Below, one piece after another: positions 43,624-52,696 of a stretch of 64,000 nucleotides of DNA (the stretch's first letter is position 1; every line of letters begins with the position of its first letter). The stretch is from contig JAFTVE010000038.1 in assembly GCA_017465905.1 (NCBI GenBank), forward strand, positions 1 through 64,000, in the 5' to 3' direction. Origin of the DNA: Bacteroidaceae bacterium. GTDB taxonomy: Bacteria; Bacteroidota; Bacteroidia; Bacteroidales; Bacteroidaceae. A program made the position numbers and the translations under genes. Below the pieces are notes generated by a model. It ran no database searches. It was not told where the DNA came from and worked only from the letters and a program-made list of their open reading frames with translations.

Positions 43624-44637
43624 ATGAAAAAGAACTTATTGTCTGCTGTATGCCTGTTAGCTATATGTGCATCGTGCCAGCAACCAGTGAAAGATTCGGT
43701 CAATACTCAATTGACCAAGCGTGAACTCATGCAGGACTTCCTTGAGGGGAAGACACATGGGGATTATGTGCCAACGGCTTACTTCTCGCATTTCCCAGCT
43801 CGGGTGGGACAGGATGCGGTGTACTATCATATTCGCCACTTGGCACGTACGGGGATTGATATTCTGAAGGTGCAGTTCGAGCAGCACCAGCCGAAGATTA
43901 AGGTGGAGACTGTGGCCGACTGGCAACAGATACAACCCTTGCCACGCGACTACTATGCGCCTACCGTGGCGGTGGTGAAGGAAGTGGTCGACATCGTGGG
44001 GCACGAGACAATGGTGCTGCCTACCATATATTCACCCTTTCAGGTACTGCGCATGCAGATTGGCATACCTAACGTTATCCGTTGGGCCAAGGAGGATCCC
44101 GACCAAGTGTTGAGAGTGCTGCGTATCTATACCGATGCTTTGCTCAACTTTGCACGCGATTGCAAGGAGGTGGGCGTGGACGGATTCTTCACCCCGACTC
44201 AGGGTGGCGAGACTATCTACTATGAGGTGCCCGACTTCTTCGAGCGATTCATTCGTCCGTTCGATATGGAGATTATGAACGAATGTAATGCCGGCACACA
44301 GTGTAACATCCTGCACATCTGTGATTGGGAGGGCCCGTATGATGATTTGAGCCGTTTCGTGTCGTATCCCGGACAGATTGTGAATACGCCGAACTTCGTG
44401 GATGGCAAACCGTTTACTCCGGCCGATGCTGAGAGGTTGTTTGACCGTATTACTCTCGGTGGACTTGATCGCAAAGGAGTCATTAATAAGGGTACACCCG
44501 AAGAGGTGGTTGCCGAGGTAGAGCGTGTAAAGAAGGAGAACACTGGTCGCTTGATTATCGGTGCTGAGTGTACGATTGATGGTAAGACCCCTATTGAGAA
44601 CATCCGTGCTGCCGTGCGCACTGCTCATGGAAAGTAA
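43624..44637 (+). CDS. URO-D (MtaA/CmuA-like) family lipoprotein
   Basis: 337 residues from MKKNLLSAVCLLAICASC; the start at 43624 gives a lipobox-bearing signal peptide with Cys18. The rest matches the uroporphyrinogen decarboxylase/methylcobamide methyltransferase fold (TYFSHFP-like start region, GVDGFFTPTQGGET, HICDWEGPYDD, RLIIGAECTIDG). Classical URO-D and MtaA proteins are cytoplasmic, so a predicted envelope lipoprotein of this family is unusual. Substrate unknown; it could act on a corrinoid or methylated compound. Followed by a strong terminator. Confidence 0.75.
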   Translation: MKKNLLSAVCLLAICASCQQPVKDSVNTQLTKRELMQDFLEGKTHGDYVPTAYFSHFPARVGQDAVYYHIRHLARTGIDILKVQFEQHQPKIKVETVADWQQIQPLPRDYYAPTVAVVKEVVDIVGHETMVLPTIYSPFQVLRMQIGIPNVIRWAKEDPDQVLRVLRIYTDALLNFARDCKEVGVDGFFTPTQGGETIYYEVPDFFERFIRPFDMEIMNECNAGTQCNILHICDWEGPYDDLSRFVSYPGQIVNTPNFVDGKPFTPADAERLFDRITLGGLDRKGVINKGTPEEVVAEVERVKKENTGRLIIGAECTIDGKTPIENIRAAVRTAHGK

Positions 44638-44655
44638 GATGGCGGTATGAAGAAT

Positions 44656-44698
44656 ACACCGAGGGCGTGCCACGATGAAGATGGCACGCCCTCGGTGT
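44656..44698. terminator. 17-bp stem terminator
   Basis: 44656-44672 (ACACCGAGGGCGTGCCA) and 44682-44698 are exact complements, loop CGATGAAGA, then TTTAAT. It serves the convergent URO-D and GH43 genes. Confidence 0.85.
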
Positions 44699-44723
44699 TT
44701 AATCCTTTAACAGCTTTGCAGGA

Positions 44724-45788
44724 CTATTCAGCAATAATCCAACCATCTTTGTCGAAATTCATCGGACGTATGAAGAGGCGGGCTCTGCTACCTTCAGATT
44801 TCTCATAGGCGTGAGAGATGAACATCGGCTGGCCATTGTGGATGAAAGCTGCGCTATGACCTACACCGAAGTATTCCTCGTTGGGACCATAGAGGTAAGT
44901 GCCGCCACCTTTATCCATGCGCTTGCCATCTTTGTCTACATAGGGTCCAGCTATCTTCTTCGAACGTCCATAGACCGTCTTATAGGTAGAGTTCTCACCA
45001 CGGCAACAGTAATCGAAGCTCACGAAGAGATAGTAGTATTTGCCATGCTTGAAGATGAAGGGAGCCTCCACGGCGTTGGGGCCTGCCTCGATGATGTTTT
45101 GTCCCTCTTGGGTGAACTCAATCTTGTCGAGGGTGAACTCGCGGTCGACGCGGCGTGAGATGGTTACAGGCTTGCTTACTGGAGTTTGGAAATCCTTCTT
45201 GGAGAGCTTGATGAGCTGTATACCGTCCCAAAATGAGCCGAACGTGAGGTAGGGGTTGCCGCGCTTGTCGACAATGAGGTTTGGGTCGATGGCGTTCCAG
45301 CAATCCTTACCCTTGTGCGAAGCGATAACCATGCCTCTGTCTTCCCACTTGAAGTCGGGCGACTTGGGGTCGAGGGTTTTGTTGACGGCCAGTCCTATGG
45401 CACTACCGTTTTTACCAAAAGTAGAGCATGAGTAATAGAGATGCCACAAACCATTGTGGAAGCTGATGTCGGGTGCCCATGTGTGGCCACGGTAACCTGG
45501 TACGGTGTCGATGGCCCATGCTGGTGTCTCGGGCAGTGCAGGTGCCTCGAAACGCCATTCTTCAAGGTCGGCACTCGACATGACGCCTACGTTCATTCCT
45601 GTGGAGAAGATGTAGTAGCGTCCGTCCTCACCCAATGCGATGACGGGGTCGTGTACTCCTGGATTCTTCATGGGACGCGACATCCAGTCGGCTCTTCTCT
45701 TGTTAGCCTCTTTCTTTTGTGTGTCTGCTTGGGAATAGCCTGCAATGGCGCTTGAAAGCAATGCGCATAGAATAAATAGCTTCTTCAT
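44724..45788 (-). CDS. secreted GH43 glycoside hydrolase (arabinan-type)
   Basis: 354 residues from MKKLFILCALLSSAIAGYSQ, a signal peptide start; the ATG at 45845 is rejected since a -7 box TATATTTG lies at 45822-45815. The five-blade propeller residues appear: HDPVIAL (Asp nucleophile-base), AIDPNLIVD, and VEAPFIFKH (acid Glu). It resembles alpha-L-arabinosidase or arabinanase-like GH43 enzymes of Bacteroidetes. The nearest transporter or carbohydrate regulators are absent. Activity assignment is by family only. Confidence 0.88.
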   Translation of the reverse strand: MKKLFILCALLSSAIAGYSQADTQKKEANKRRADWMSRPMKNPGVHDPVIALGEDGRYYIFSTGMNVGVMSSADLEEWRFEAPALPETPAWAIDTVPGYRGHTWAPDISFHNGLWHLYYSCSTFGKNGSAIGLAVNKTLDPKSPDFKWEDRGMVIASHKGKDCWNAIDPNLIVDKRGNPYLTFGSFWDGIQLIKLSKKDFQTPVSKPVTISRRVDREFTLDKIEFTQEGQNIIEAGPNAVEAPFIFKHGKYYYLFVSFDYCCRGENSTYKTVYGRSKKIAGPYVDKDGKRMDKGGGTYLYGPNEEYFGVGHSAAFIHNGQPMFISHAYEKSEGSRARLFIRPMNFDKDGWIIAE

Positions 45789-45898
45789 AATCGTGTTGTT
45801 TTCGTTTGTTGATGCAAATATATAATAAAATGTACAGATATTCACTTGTCTAAATAAAAAAAACTCACACTCAACAATACAAGTTAACTTACAATGTC

Positions 45899-45929
45899 TT
45901 CGCTTAATCGATTTTTTGCACTAAATTTG
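45899..45929 (+). promoter_or_regulatory. promoter of the DUF4924 gene, copy 3 of a repeated block
   Basis: TTCG (45899-45902), 19 bp spacer with CTTAATCG, a T6 run and GCAC, then TAAATTTG (45922-45929). Third copy of the block before aspS and panC. Confidence 0.75.
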
Positions 45930-45949
45930 TACATTGAAAAAGAATTAAG

Positions 45950-46495
45950 ATGTATATATCAAGAAAACTTAAGGAACAGAGTATCTCGGAATACTTGCTG
46001 TATATGTGGCAGGTGGAGGATATGATACGTGCCAATGGATGCGACGTGGAGCGACTGGAGCAGACGGTGGTGGCAGCGTATAACCTTCCTGAGGAGCAAC
46101 GAGCAGAACTTACTGAATGGTATGCCAACTTAGTGGAGATGATGCACCTTGAAAGAGTGGAGCAGAGCGGTCATTTGCAGATAAACAAGAATGTAATCAT
46201 AACGCTCACCGACCTGCACTTCCGGTTGATGCACTCTCAGAAGTTCCCCTTTTATCAAGCGGCTTATTACAAGGCATTGCCCTTCATTGTGGAATTGCGT
46301 GCCAAGGGCGGACAGAACAAATCGGAACTGGAAAACTGCTTCGATGCACTTTACGGCGTGTGGATGTTGCGCCTCGGGCACAAGGAGGTGAGTAAGGAGA
46401 CGGCTGCTGCCGTGGCAGATATCGTTAAGTTCGTGGGCCTGCTGTCCGACTATTATAATAAGGATAGGGCAGGGGAATTGGATTTAGAGAATTAA
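45950..46495 (+). CDS. DUF4924 family protein
   Basis: 181 residues, all-helical, with the family start MYISRKLKEQSISEYLLYMWQVEDMIRA and the C-terminal ADIVKFVGLLSDYYNKD. Function is unknown. It is conserved in Bacteroidetes, often beside rfbD, which follows here after 46 bp. Its promoter is nearly identical to those of aspS and panC. Confidence 0.85.
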   Translation: MYISRKLKEQSISEYLLYMWQVEDMIRANGCDVERLEQTVVAAYNLPEEQRAELTEWYANLVEMMHLERVEQSGHLQINKNVIITLTDLHFRLMHSQKFPFYQAAYYKALPFIVELRAKGGQNKSELENCFDALYGVWMLRLGHKEVSKETAAAVADIVKFVGLLSDYYNKDRAGELDLEN

Positions 46496-46541
46496 AAACT
46501 ATAGTTATTCATGAAATAGCTGATTGAATGTGAACTGTCAA

Positions 46542-47393
46542 ATGAAAAATATATTGATTACCGGTGCCAACGGTCAGCTTGGCAATGAAATGCGTGTGGT
46601 GTCTGCTGAGCAGCAAGAGTTGGTGTATCACTTTACCGATGTGGCAGAACTCGATATCTGCGATATCGATGCTATAGAGCGCTTCGTGGTGGAGCATGCC
46701 ATCGATTGTATTGTCAATTGTGCTGCCTATACCAATGTGAACAAGGCTGAGGAGGATACCGTGCTATGCGATAAGCTTAACCACCTCGCTCCTGCTAACC
46801 TTGCCCGTGTGGCGGCCAAGTATCAGATTGGACTCATACATGTATCGACAGACTATGTGTTCAACGGAGAGCACCATATCCCTTACCGTGAGGATGATGC
46901 CACTTGCCCCAACTCTGTGTATGGCTCTACCAAGCTGGCTGGCGAGCAGGCTATACGGGAGATTCATCCCGATGCTGTCATCATCCGTACGGCATGGCTC
47001 TACAGTACCTTTGGTAATAACTTTGTGAAGACTATGCTACGCCTCGGAAGCGAACGCGAGGAACTGGGCGTAGTGTTCGATCAAATCGGTACTCCGACCT
47101 ATGCTCGCGACTTAGCCCGTGCTATACAGCATATATTGCACCAAGGAATTGTGCCCGGTATCTACCATTACAGCAACGAGGGAGTGTGCTCGTGGTACGA
47201 CTTTACGAAGATGATATTTGTTTTGGGTGGCATTAATCGTTGTAACCTGAAGCCCCTGCATACCGACGAATATCCCACACCAGCTGCCCGTCCTCACTAT
47301 TCAGTGCTTGACAAGTCAAAGATTAAGCAAACATACGGTGTATCAGTTCCCTATTGGATGGATTCGCTGAAAGAGTGTCTTGTGGCGTTGTGA
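46542..47393 (+). CDS. rfbD: dTDP-4-dehydrorhamnose reductase
   Basis: 283 residues from MKNILITGANGQLG. The Rossmann ITGANGQLGNE loop, STDYVFNGE, and YGSTKLAGEQ (Tyr-x3-Lys pair) are intact. It makes dTDP-L-rhamnose for surface polysaccharide. It stands outside an rfb cluster, as is usual in this phylum. Cytoplasmic. Confidence 0.93.
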   Translation: MKNILITGANGQLGNEMRVVSAEQQELVYHFTDVAELDICDIDAIERFVVEHAIDCIVNCAAYTNVNKAEEDTVLCDKLNHLAPANLARVAAKYQIGLIHVSTDYVFNGEHHIPYREDDATCPNSVYGSTKLAGEQAIREIHPDAVIIRTAWLYSTFGNNFVKTMLRLGSEREELGVVFDQIGTPTYARDLARAIQHILHQGIVPGIYHYSNEGVCSWYDFTKMIFVLGGINRCNLKPLHTDEYPTPAARPHYSVLDKSKIKQTYGVSVPYWMDSLKECLVAL

Positions 47394-47464
47394 TGAATTG
47401 GTAAAAAAACTCAACAGATGCTAAGATATGCATTGCTTTTTCCACAAGTATGTGGAAAAAAGTG

Positions 47465-47472
47465 TACTTTTG
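47465..47472 (+). promoter_or_regulatory. -7 box of the rel gene
   Basis: TACTTTTG, 56 bp ahead of the ATG; just upstream is a small hairpin TTTTCCACA/TGTGGAAAA (about 47439-47459). Confidence 0.45.
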
Positions 47473-47527
47473 TATTCCGAAGGTAGCATCAAGTTACTTT
47501 CTGTAAAGTTATTTAAAAGTACAAGCC

Positions 47528-49753
47528 ATGGGCGAAACAAAAGATATATCATTCTTCACTCCCGAAGAACTGGTACGGCTCGTAGAGCTGAAGAGCAGGT
47601 TGCAAGAGCTTGCGGGTGACTGCTTGCGCCCCGAAGATACGGAACGTATGCATACTTTGCTTGCTACGGCTATCGAGGAGGGGCGATTAGGACGCGATAA
47701 CTTCGGGCTGAATCCCATTGTCAATAATCTGCAGACGGCTATCATTGTGGTTGATGAAATGGGTATGCGTCGGGCGGCCATTATCAGTATCTTACTCCAC
47801 GATATCGTAAAAAACGGCTTCATTAGCACCGACGAGGTGGCTACTCAGTTTGGAACCGATGTGGCTGGCATACTTGGCGGATTGGTGCGTATTAACAAAC
47901 TCTATGAAAAGAATCCGACCATTGAGTCGGAGAACTTCCGCAACTTGCTGCTCTCGTTTGCCGAGGACATGCGCGTTATTCTCATCATGATTGCCGATCG
48001 CGTCAACATCATGCGCCAGATCAAGGACAGCGAGAATGAGGCAGCCCGCCTACAGGTAGCCAATGAGGCGGCCTACCTGTATGCTCCGTTGGCACATAAG
48101 CTGGGTTTGTACAAGCTGAAGTCGGAGTTGGAGGACCTTTCGCTCAAGTACACGCAGCACGACATGTACTACCATATCAAGGAGAAGCTCAATGCCACCA
48201 AGGCGGCCCGCGACAAGTATATCGCCGCATTCATCGACCCTATAGACAAGAAACTGGCTGCTGCCGGACTCAAGTACCACATCAAGGGACGCACGAAGAG
48301 TATCCACTCCATCAGCCAGAAGATGAAGAAGCAGAAGACCAACTTCGAGGGTATATACGACCTCTTTGCCATACGCATCATCCTGGACTCGGAGTATGAG
48401 AAGGAAAAGCAGGAGTGCTGGCAGGCCTACTCCATCGTGACCGATATGTACCAGCCCAACCCCAAGCGCCTGCGCGACTGGCTCTCCATACCGAAGAGCA
48501 ACGGCTACGAGTCGCTACACACCACGGTGATGGGCCCCGAGGGCAAGTGGGTGGAGGTGCAGATACGCACCGAGCGCATGGACGAGATTGCCGAGCGCGG
48601 ACTGGCTGCCCACTGGCGATACAAGGGTGTGAAGAGCGAGACGGGCCTTGACGAATGGCTCACAAGCATACGCGAGGCGCTGGAGCACACGGACGATGAC
48701 GGCATCGAACTGATGGACCAGTTCAAGATGGACCTCTACAAGGACGACGTGTTTGTGTTCACCCCGAAGGGCGACCTATTCAAGCTGCCCCACGGAGCCA
48801 CGGTGCTCGACTTTGCCTTCCATATACATACCAATGTGGGGAGCCGATGCACAGGAGCCAAGGTCAACGGCAAGCACGCCCAGCTACGCTATGTGCTCAA
48901 CAATGGCGACCAGGTAGAGATACTCACCTCGAGCACGCAGACTCCCAAGCAGGGCTGGCTCGACATCGTCACTACCTCGAAGGCACGCACCAAGATACGA
49001 CAGAGCCTCAAGGAGATAGAGTCGCGCCAGGCAGCCTTTGCCCGCGAAACCATAGAGCGCAAGTTCAAGAACCGCAAGATAGAGTACGATGAGCCCACGA
49101 TGATGCGCCTCATCCGTCAGATGGGCTACAAGCAGGTGACGGAGTTCTATCAGAAGATTGCCGAGGGATCGCTCGATGTGAACCAATTCATTGACCGCTA
49201 CGTGCAAGCCATCGAGCAGGTGACCGAGCCGCACGATGTGGTGACCCGCAGTGCCGAGGGATATAACCTGCAGCAAGACGAACAACTCAAGCAAAGCTTC
49301 TCGGGCGATGTGCTCGTGATAGACCAGAACCTCAAGGGTATCGACTTCAAGCTGGCTCATTGCTGCAACCCCATCTATGGCGACGAGGTATTTGGCTTTG
49401 TAACCACGGGCGGCGGCATCAAGATACACCGCTGCGACTGTCCCAACGCTCCCGACCTGCACTCCCGCTTCGGATACCGTGTGGTGAAGGCCCGTTGGGC
49501 AGGCAAGAGCAAGGGGGCGCTCTACCCAATTACACTCACTGTCATCGGACACGACGATATCGGCATCGTCAACAACATCACCTCCATCATCTCGAAAGAG
49601 GAGAACATACAGCTACGCAACATCAGCATCAACTCGCACGACGGACTCTTCTCGGGCACACTCACCGTACTCATCGAGGAGAACGCCCGCCTGCAAGCCC
49701 TGGTGAAGAAGCTGCGCACGGTGAAGGGCGTGAAGCAGGTAAACAGAAATTGA
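47528..49753 (+). CDS. RelA/SpoT-type (p)ppGpp synthetase/hydrolase
   Basis: 741 residues. The HD hydrolase domain (about 60-200) keeps ILLHDIVKNG and EDMRVILIMIADR. The synthetase region (about 240-370) keeps YDLFAIRIILDSE and NGYESLHTTVMGPEGKWVEVQIRT. TGS (DVFVFTPKGDLFKLPHGAT) and a C-terminal ACT domain complete the bifunctional architecture. It makes and degrades the stringent-response alarmone. The DUF1573 gene begins 26 bp later. Confidence 0.93.
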   Translation: MGETKDISFFTPEELVRLVELKSRLQELAGDCLRPEDTERMHTLLATAIEEGRLGRDNFGLNPIVNNLQTAIIVVDEMGMRRAAIISILLHDIVKNGFISTDEVATQFGTDVAGILGGLVRINKLYEKNPTIESENFRNLLLSFAEDMRVILIMIADRVNIMRQIKDSENEAARLQVANEAAYLYAPLAHKLGLYKLKSELEDLSLKYTQHDMYYHIKEKLNATKAARDKYIAAFIDPIDKKLAAAGLKYHIKGRTKSIHSISQKMKKQKTNFEGIYDLFAIRIILDSEYEKEKQECWQAYSIVTDMYQPNPKRLRDWLSIPKSNGYESLHTTVMGPEGKWVEVQIRTERMDEIAERGLAAHWRYKGVKSETGLDEWLTSIREALEHTDDDGIELMDQFKMDLYKDDVFVFTPKGDLFKLPHGATVLDFAFHIHTNVGSRCTGAKVNGKHAQLRYVLNNGDQVEILTSSTQTPKQGWLDIVTTSKARTKIRQSLKEIESRQAAFARETIERKFKNRKIEYDEPTMMRLIRQMGYKQVTEFYQKIAEGSLDVNQFIDRYVQAIEQVTEPHDVVTRSAEGYNLQQDEQLKQSFSGDVLVIDQNLKGIDFKLAHCCNPIYGDEVFGFVTTGGGIKIHRCDCPNAPDLHSRFGYRVVKARWAGKSKGALYPITLTVIGHDDIGIVNNITSIISKEENIQLRNISINSHDGLFSGTLTVLIEENARLQALVKKLRTVKGVKQVNRN

Positions 49754-49779
49754 AAATTTGCATAATAAGAAATAAGAAT

Positions 49780-50238
49780 ATGAAGAAGTACATTTTAATG
49801 GTAGCCATGCTGCTCGCAGCAGTTACTGGTTTTGCCCAAGAAGAGGTAAAGCCTAAGGATAAAGGTGAAATGAAGTTTGAGAAAACACGTCATAACTTTG
49901 GCGTTTTCTCGCAAGATACAGCCGTGGTAAGTCATGAGTTCGTATTCACTAATGTGGGCAAATCGCCACTTATCATTCATCAAGCCAACGCCTCGTGTGG
50001 CTGCACCGTTCCTGAGTATACGCTCGAACCCATTATGCCGGGGGAGAAGGGTAAGATTTCCGTTACATACAATGGAAAGAATCGTCGCCCAGGCGTCTTC
50101 CGTAAGAGTGTTACTATTCACAATAACGGTCGTCAGTCGCCTATACGCATTTATATTGAAGGCGAGATGATTGAATCAGAGAATGCGATAAAGCCCGTGG
50201 AGATAGTACAGGATAGTACATTGTACCTCATTGATTAA
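49780..50238 (+). CDS. DUF1573 exported protein
   Basis: 152 residues. Signal peptide MKKYILMVAMLLAAVTGFAQ, then one DUF1573 Ig-like domain with the signature ANASCGCTVPEY. DUF1573 proteins are periplasmic or surface proteins of unknown role in Bacteroidetes. Likely read through from rel, 26 bp upstream. Confidence 0.88.
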   Translation: MKKYILMVAMLLAAVTGFAQEEVKPKDKGEMKFEKTRHNFGVFSQDTAVVSHEFVFTNVGKSPLIIHQANASCGCTVPEYTLEPIMPGEKGKISVTYNGKNRRPGVFRKSVTIHNNGRQSPIRIYIEGEMIESENAIKPVEIVQDSTLYLID

Positions 50239-50320
50239 GTGACGTGTAAAAAAGATAAAATAATAAAAAAAGCGGATAATCATTTGTGTAATCAAAATAA
50301 ATCCGCTAATTTCGTCACTT
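50237..50320. promoter_or_regulatory. nested palindrome upstream of uxaC
   Basis: Outer arms AAGTGACG (50237-50244) and CGTCACTT (50313-50320) and inner arms AGCGGAT (50271-50277) and ATCCGCT (50301-50307) are exact complements. The first outer arm overlaps the DUF1573 stop codon region. Could be a terminator or a regulator site for uxaC. Confidence 0.5.
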
Positions 50321-50356
50321 GCGAAAACATTATACAACTTATAAAAATAGCAACGT

Positions 50357-51763
50357 ATGAAAAACTTTATGGATGAAAACTTTCTGCTGACCACCGAAAC
50401 GGCACAGAAGTTGTATCACGAGCATGCCAAGAAGATGCCCATCATCGATTATCACTGTCACCTTATTCCACAGATGGTAGCTGATGACCATCAGTTCCGT
50501 TCACTTACAGAGATTTGGCTTGGTGGCGACCACTACAAGTGGCGTGCCATGCGTACCAACGGTGTTGACGAGCGCTATTGCACAGGCAAGGATACCACTG
50601 ATTGGGAAAAGTTTGAGAAGTGGGCCGAGACAGTACCCTATACCTTCCGTAATCCACTCTATCACTGGACACATTTGGAACTGAAGACCGCATTCGGTAT
50701 TGACAAGATCTTGAGCCCAAAGACAGCACGCGAAATCTACGAAGAGTGTAACGAGAAGCTGAAACAGCCTGAGTATACTGCTCGCGGATTCATGCGTCGC
50801 TACAACGTGGAGGTGGTATGTACAACTGACGATCCCATTGATTCACTCGAATATCATATCAAGACCCGTGAAAGCGGCTTTGAGGTGAAGATGCTGCCCA
50901 CATGGCGTCCCGACAAGGCTATGGCCGTAGAGGTTCCCGCCAACTTCCGTGCCTACATCGACAAGCTGTCTGAAGTGAGCGGCGTGAGCATCAGCAAGTT
51001 CAGCGATGTCATCGAAGCTCTGCGCGTACGTCACAAATTCTTCGAGGAGCAGGGCTGTAAGCTCAGCGACCACGGTATCGAAGAGTTCTATGCCGAGGAC
51101 TACACTGATGCTGAGATTGAAGCAATCTTCAACAAGGTTTACGGTGGCACCGAGCTAACCAAGGAGGAGATCCTGAAGTACAAGAGCGCCATGATGATTG
51201 AGTTCGGTATCATGGATGCAGAAACAGGCTGGACACAACAGTTCCATTACGGAGCTATACGCGACAACAACAGCAAGATGTTCAAGCTCCTCGGTCCTGA
51301 TACCGGTTTCGACTCTATCGGCGAGTTCACTACAGCTAAGGCTATGGCCAAGTATCTCGACAAGCTCAACACCATGGGCAAGCTGGCCAAGACTATCCTC
51401 TACAACCTCAATCCCTGCGCCAATGAGGTGATTGCCACTATGTTGGGAAACTTCCAGGACGGCAGCGTACCCGGAAAGATACAGTTCGGTTCAGGCTGGT
51501 GGTTCCTCGATCAGAAGGATGGTATGGAGAAGCAGATGAATGCCCTCTCTGTACTCGGCTTGCTGAGCCGCTTCGTAGGTATGCTTACCGACTCACGTTC
51601 ATTCCTCTCTTATCCTCGTCACGAGTACTTCCGTCGTACCCTATGTAACCTCGTAGGCCGTGATGTAGAGAATGGTGAGATTCCTTACAGCGAGATGGAA
51701 CGCGTAAATCAGATGATCGAAGATATCAGCTACAACAACGCGAAGAACTTCTTCCAGTTCTGA
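50357..51763 (+). CDS. uxaC: glucuronate isomerase
   Basis: 468 residues, normal length. The N-terminal MPIIDYHCHLIPQMVADD metal motif, the middle VVCTTDDPIDSLEYH, and GSGWWFLDQKDGMEKQM are family hallmarks. Converts D-glucuronate to fructuronate, or galacturonate to tagaturonate. The rest of the hexuronate pathway (uxuA, kdgK) is not in the window. Confidence 0.95.
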   Translation: MKNFMDENFLLTTETAQKLYHEHAKKMPIIDYHCHLIPQMVADDHQFRSLTEIWLGGDHYKWRAMRTNGVDERYCTGKDTTDWEKFEKWAETVPYTFRNPLYHWTHLELKTAFGIDKILSPKTAREIYEECNEKLKQPEYTARGFMRRYNVEVVCTTDDPIDSLEYHIKTRESGFEVKMLPTWRPDKAMAVEVPANFRAYIDKLSEVSGVSISKFSDVIEALRVRHKFFEEQGCKLSDHGIEEFYAEDYTDAEIEAIFNKVYGGTELTKEEILKYKSAMMIEFGIMDAETGWTQQFHYGAIRDNNSKMFKLLGPDTGFDSIGEFTTAKAMAKYLDKLNTMGKLAKTILYNLNPCANEVIATMLGNFQDGSVPGKIQFGSGWWFLDQKDGMEKQMNALSVLGLLSRFVGMLTDSRSFLSYPRHEYFRRTLCNLVGRDVENGEIPYSEMERVNQMIEDISYNNAKNFFQF

Positions 51764-51794
51764 TACGAAAACGCAGTATCTACGTTTTATATTA

Positions 51795-51824
51795 GGGAGA
51801 GGGGCCATGTGGAGCCTCTCTCCT
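51795..51824 (+). terminator. terminator of uxaC
   Basis: GGAGAGGGGC (51796-51805) and GCCTCTCTCC (51814-51823), one G-U pair, then TTTATTTT. Confidence 0.75.
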
Positions 51825-51914
51825 TTATTTTGGATATGTGTGCTTGGCTTTTTCTCTTTTCTTAAAAAAGATAATAATCTTCTTATAGTTCTTTTTCCAT
51901 ACAAAGAATTGTAG

Positions 51915-51922
51915 TATATTTG
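51915..51922 (+). promoter_or_regulatory. -7 box of the sorting-domain gene and uvrA
   Basis: TATATTTG, 25 bp ahead of the start at 51947. Confidence 0.45.
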
Positions 51923-51946
51923 CAAGAACGAATTCTTGACCCAGTT

Positions 51947-52696
51947 ATGAAGAAATATATTTTGTTTGTCTTCCTCTTATATGCCTTTGCCATGCAGGCT
52001 GCTGCATCCCCCGATTGGTATCCGATAGTGTCTCCTGCGGGTGTGTTTGTCAATCATGATGGTGAGGAGGAAATGCTTGAGGTTGGCAGCTCGTATGATG
52101 CGCCTCTCTCAGTTACCTTTATGGCCAATCCTGTTGATACAGCTGAGTATGAAGTGCTCTATGAGTGGAGTATCATGCAGATAAAGAATAATGTGGAGCG
52201 TCTGCTTGCCAAGCGTAACGAGGAGGTCACAGCCTTTACCTTCACCGAAGGAGGTACTGATGTTACCTACCGGGTAACCTTGGCAATCACTTACCGTCAT
52301 CGTGATACTGGCATTGAGGGAGAAGGAGAGGGCGAACCCGTCACCTTCTCGCTTCGCGGTTCTTCAGTCCATCTATACAATGCCTTTTCGCCCAATGGAG
52401 ATGGAGTGAACGATGTGTTTCGTGTAAAGACTCAGTCGCTGTTGTCGTTCCGTATGAAAATTTTTAATCGTTGGGGACAAGAAATTGTTTCGGGCGACCA
52501 AAATACGCTGCCCGCAGTTTACGAGGACAACTATACCTATTATATATGTTGGGATGGAACCTATCATGGGAGCCGTGTTGAGGATGGTGTATACTTCATT
52601 CTTGTTGAGGCTGAAGGTTCTGATGGTATCAAGTATGTACGACGTGGCGATATCAATGTTTTGACACGTTCAAGAAAGGAGGAAACCCATGAGTAA
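51947..52696 (+). CDS. exported protein with CHU_C-like (T9SS type B) C-terminal domain
   Basis: 249 residues. Signal peptide MKKYILFVFLLYAFAMQAAA; a short Ig-like region with strands follows; residues about 150-249 match the gliding-motility-associated type B sorting domain, YNAFSPNGDGVNDVF, FNRWGQEI and WDGTYHG...GVYFILVEAEG. Export by the type IX system is expected from the family, although no T9SS gene is in the window. The stop overlaps the uvrA start by 8 bp, so both are one transcript, an odd pairing. Confidence 0.82.
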   Translation: MKKYILFVFLLYAFAMQAAASPDWYPIVSPAGVFVNHDGEEEMLEVGSSYDAPLSVTFMANPVDTAEYEVLYEWSIMQIKNNVERLLAKRNEEVTAFTFTEGGTDVTYRVTLAITYRHRDTGIEGEGEGEPVTFSLRGSSVHLYNAFSPNGDGVNDVFRVKTQSLLSFRMKIFNRWGQEIVSGDQNTLPAVYEDNYTYYICWDGTYHGSRVEDGVYFILVEAEGSDGIKYVRRGDINVLTRSRKEETHE

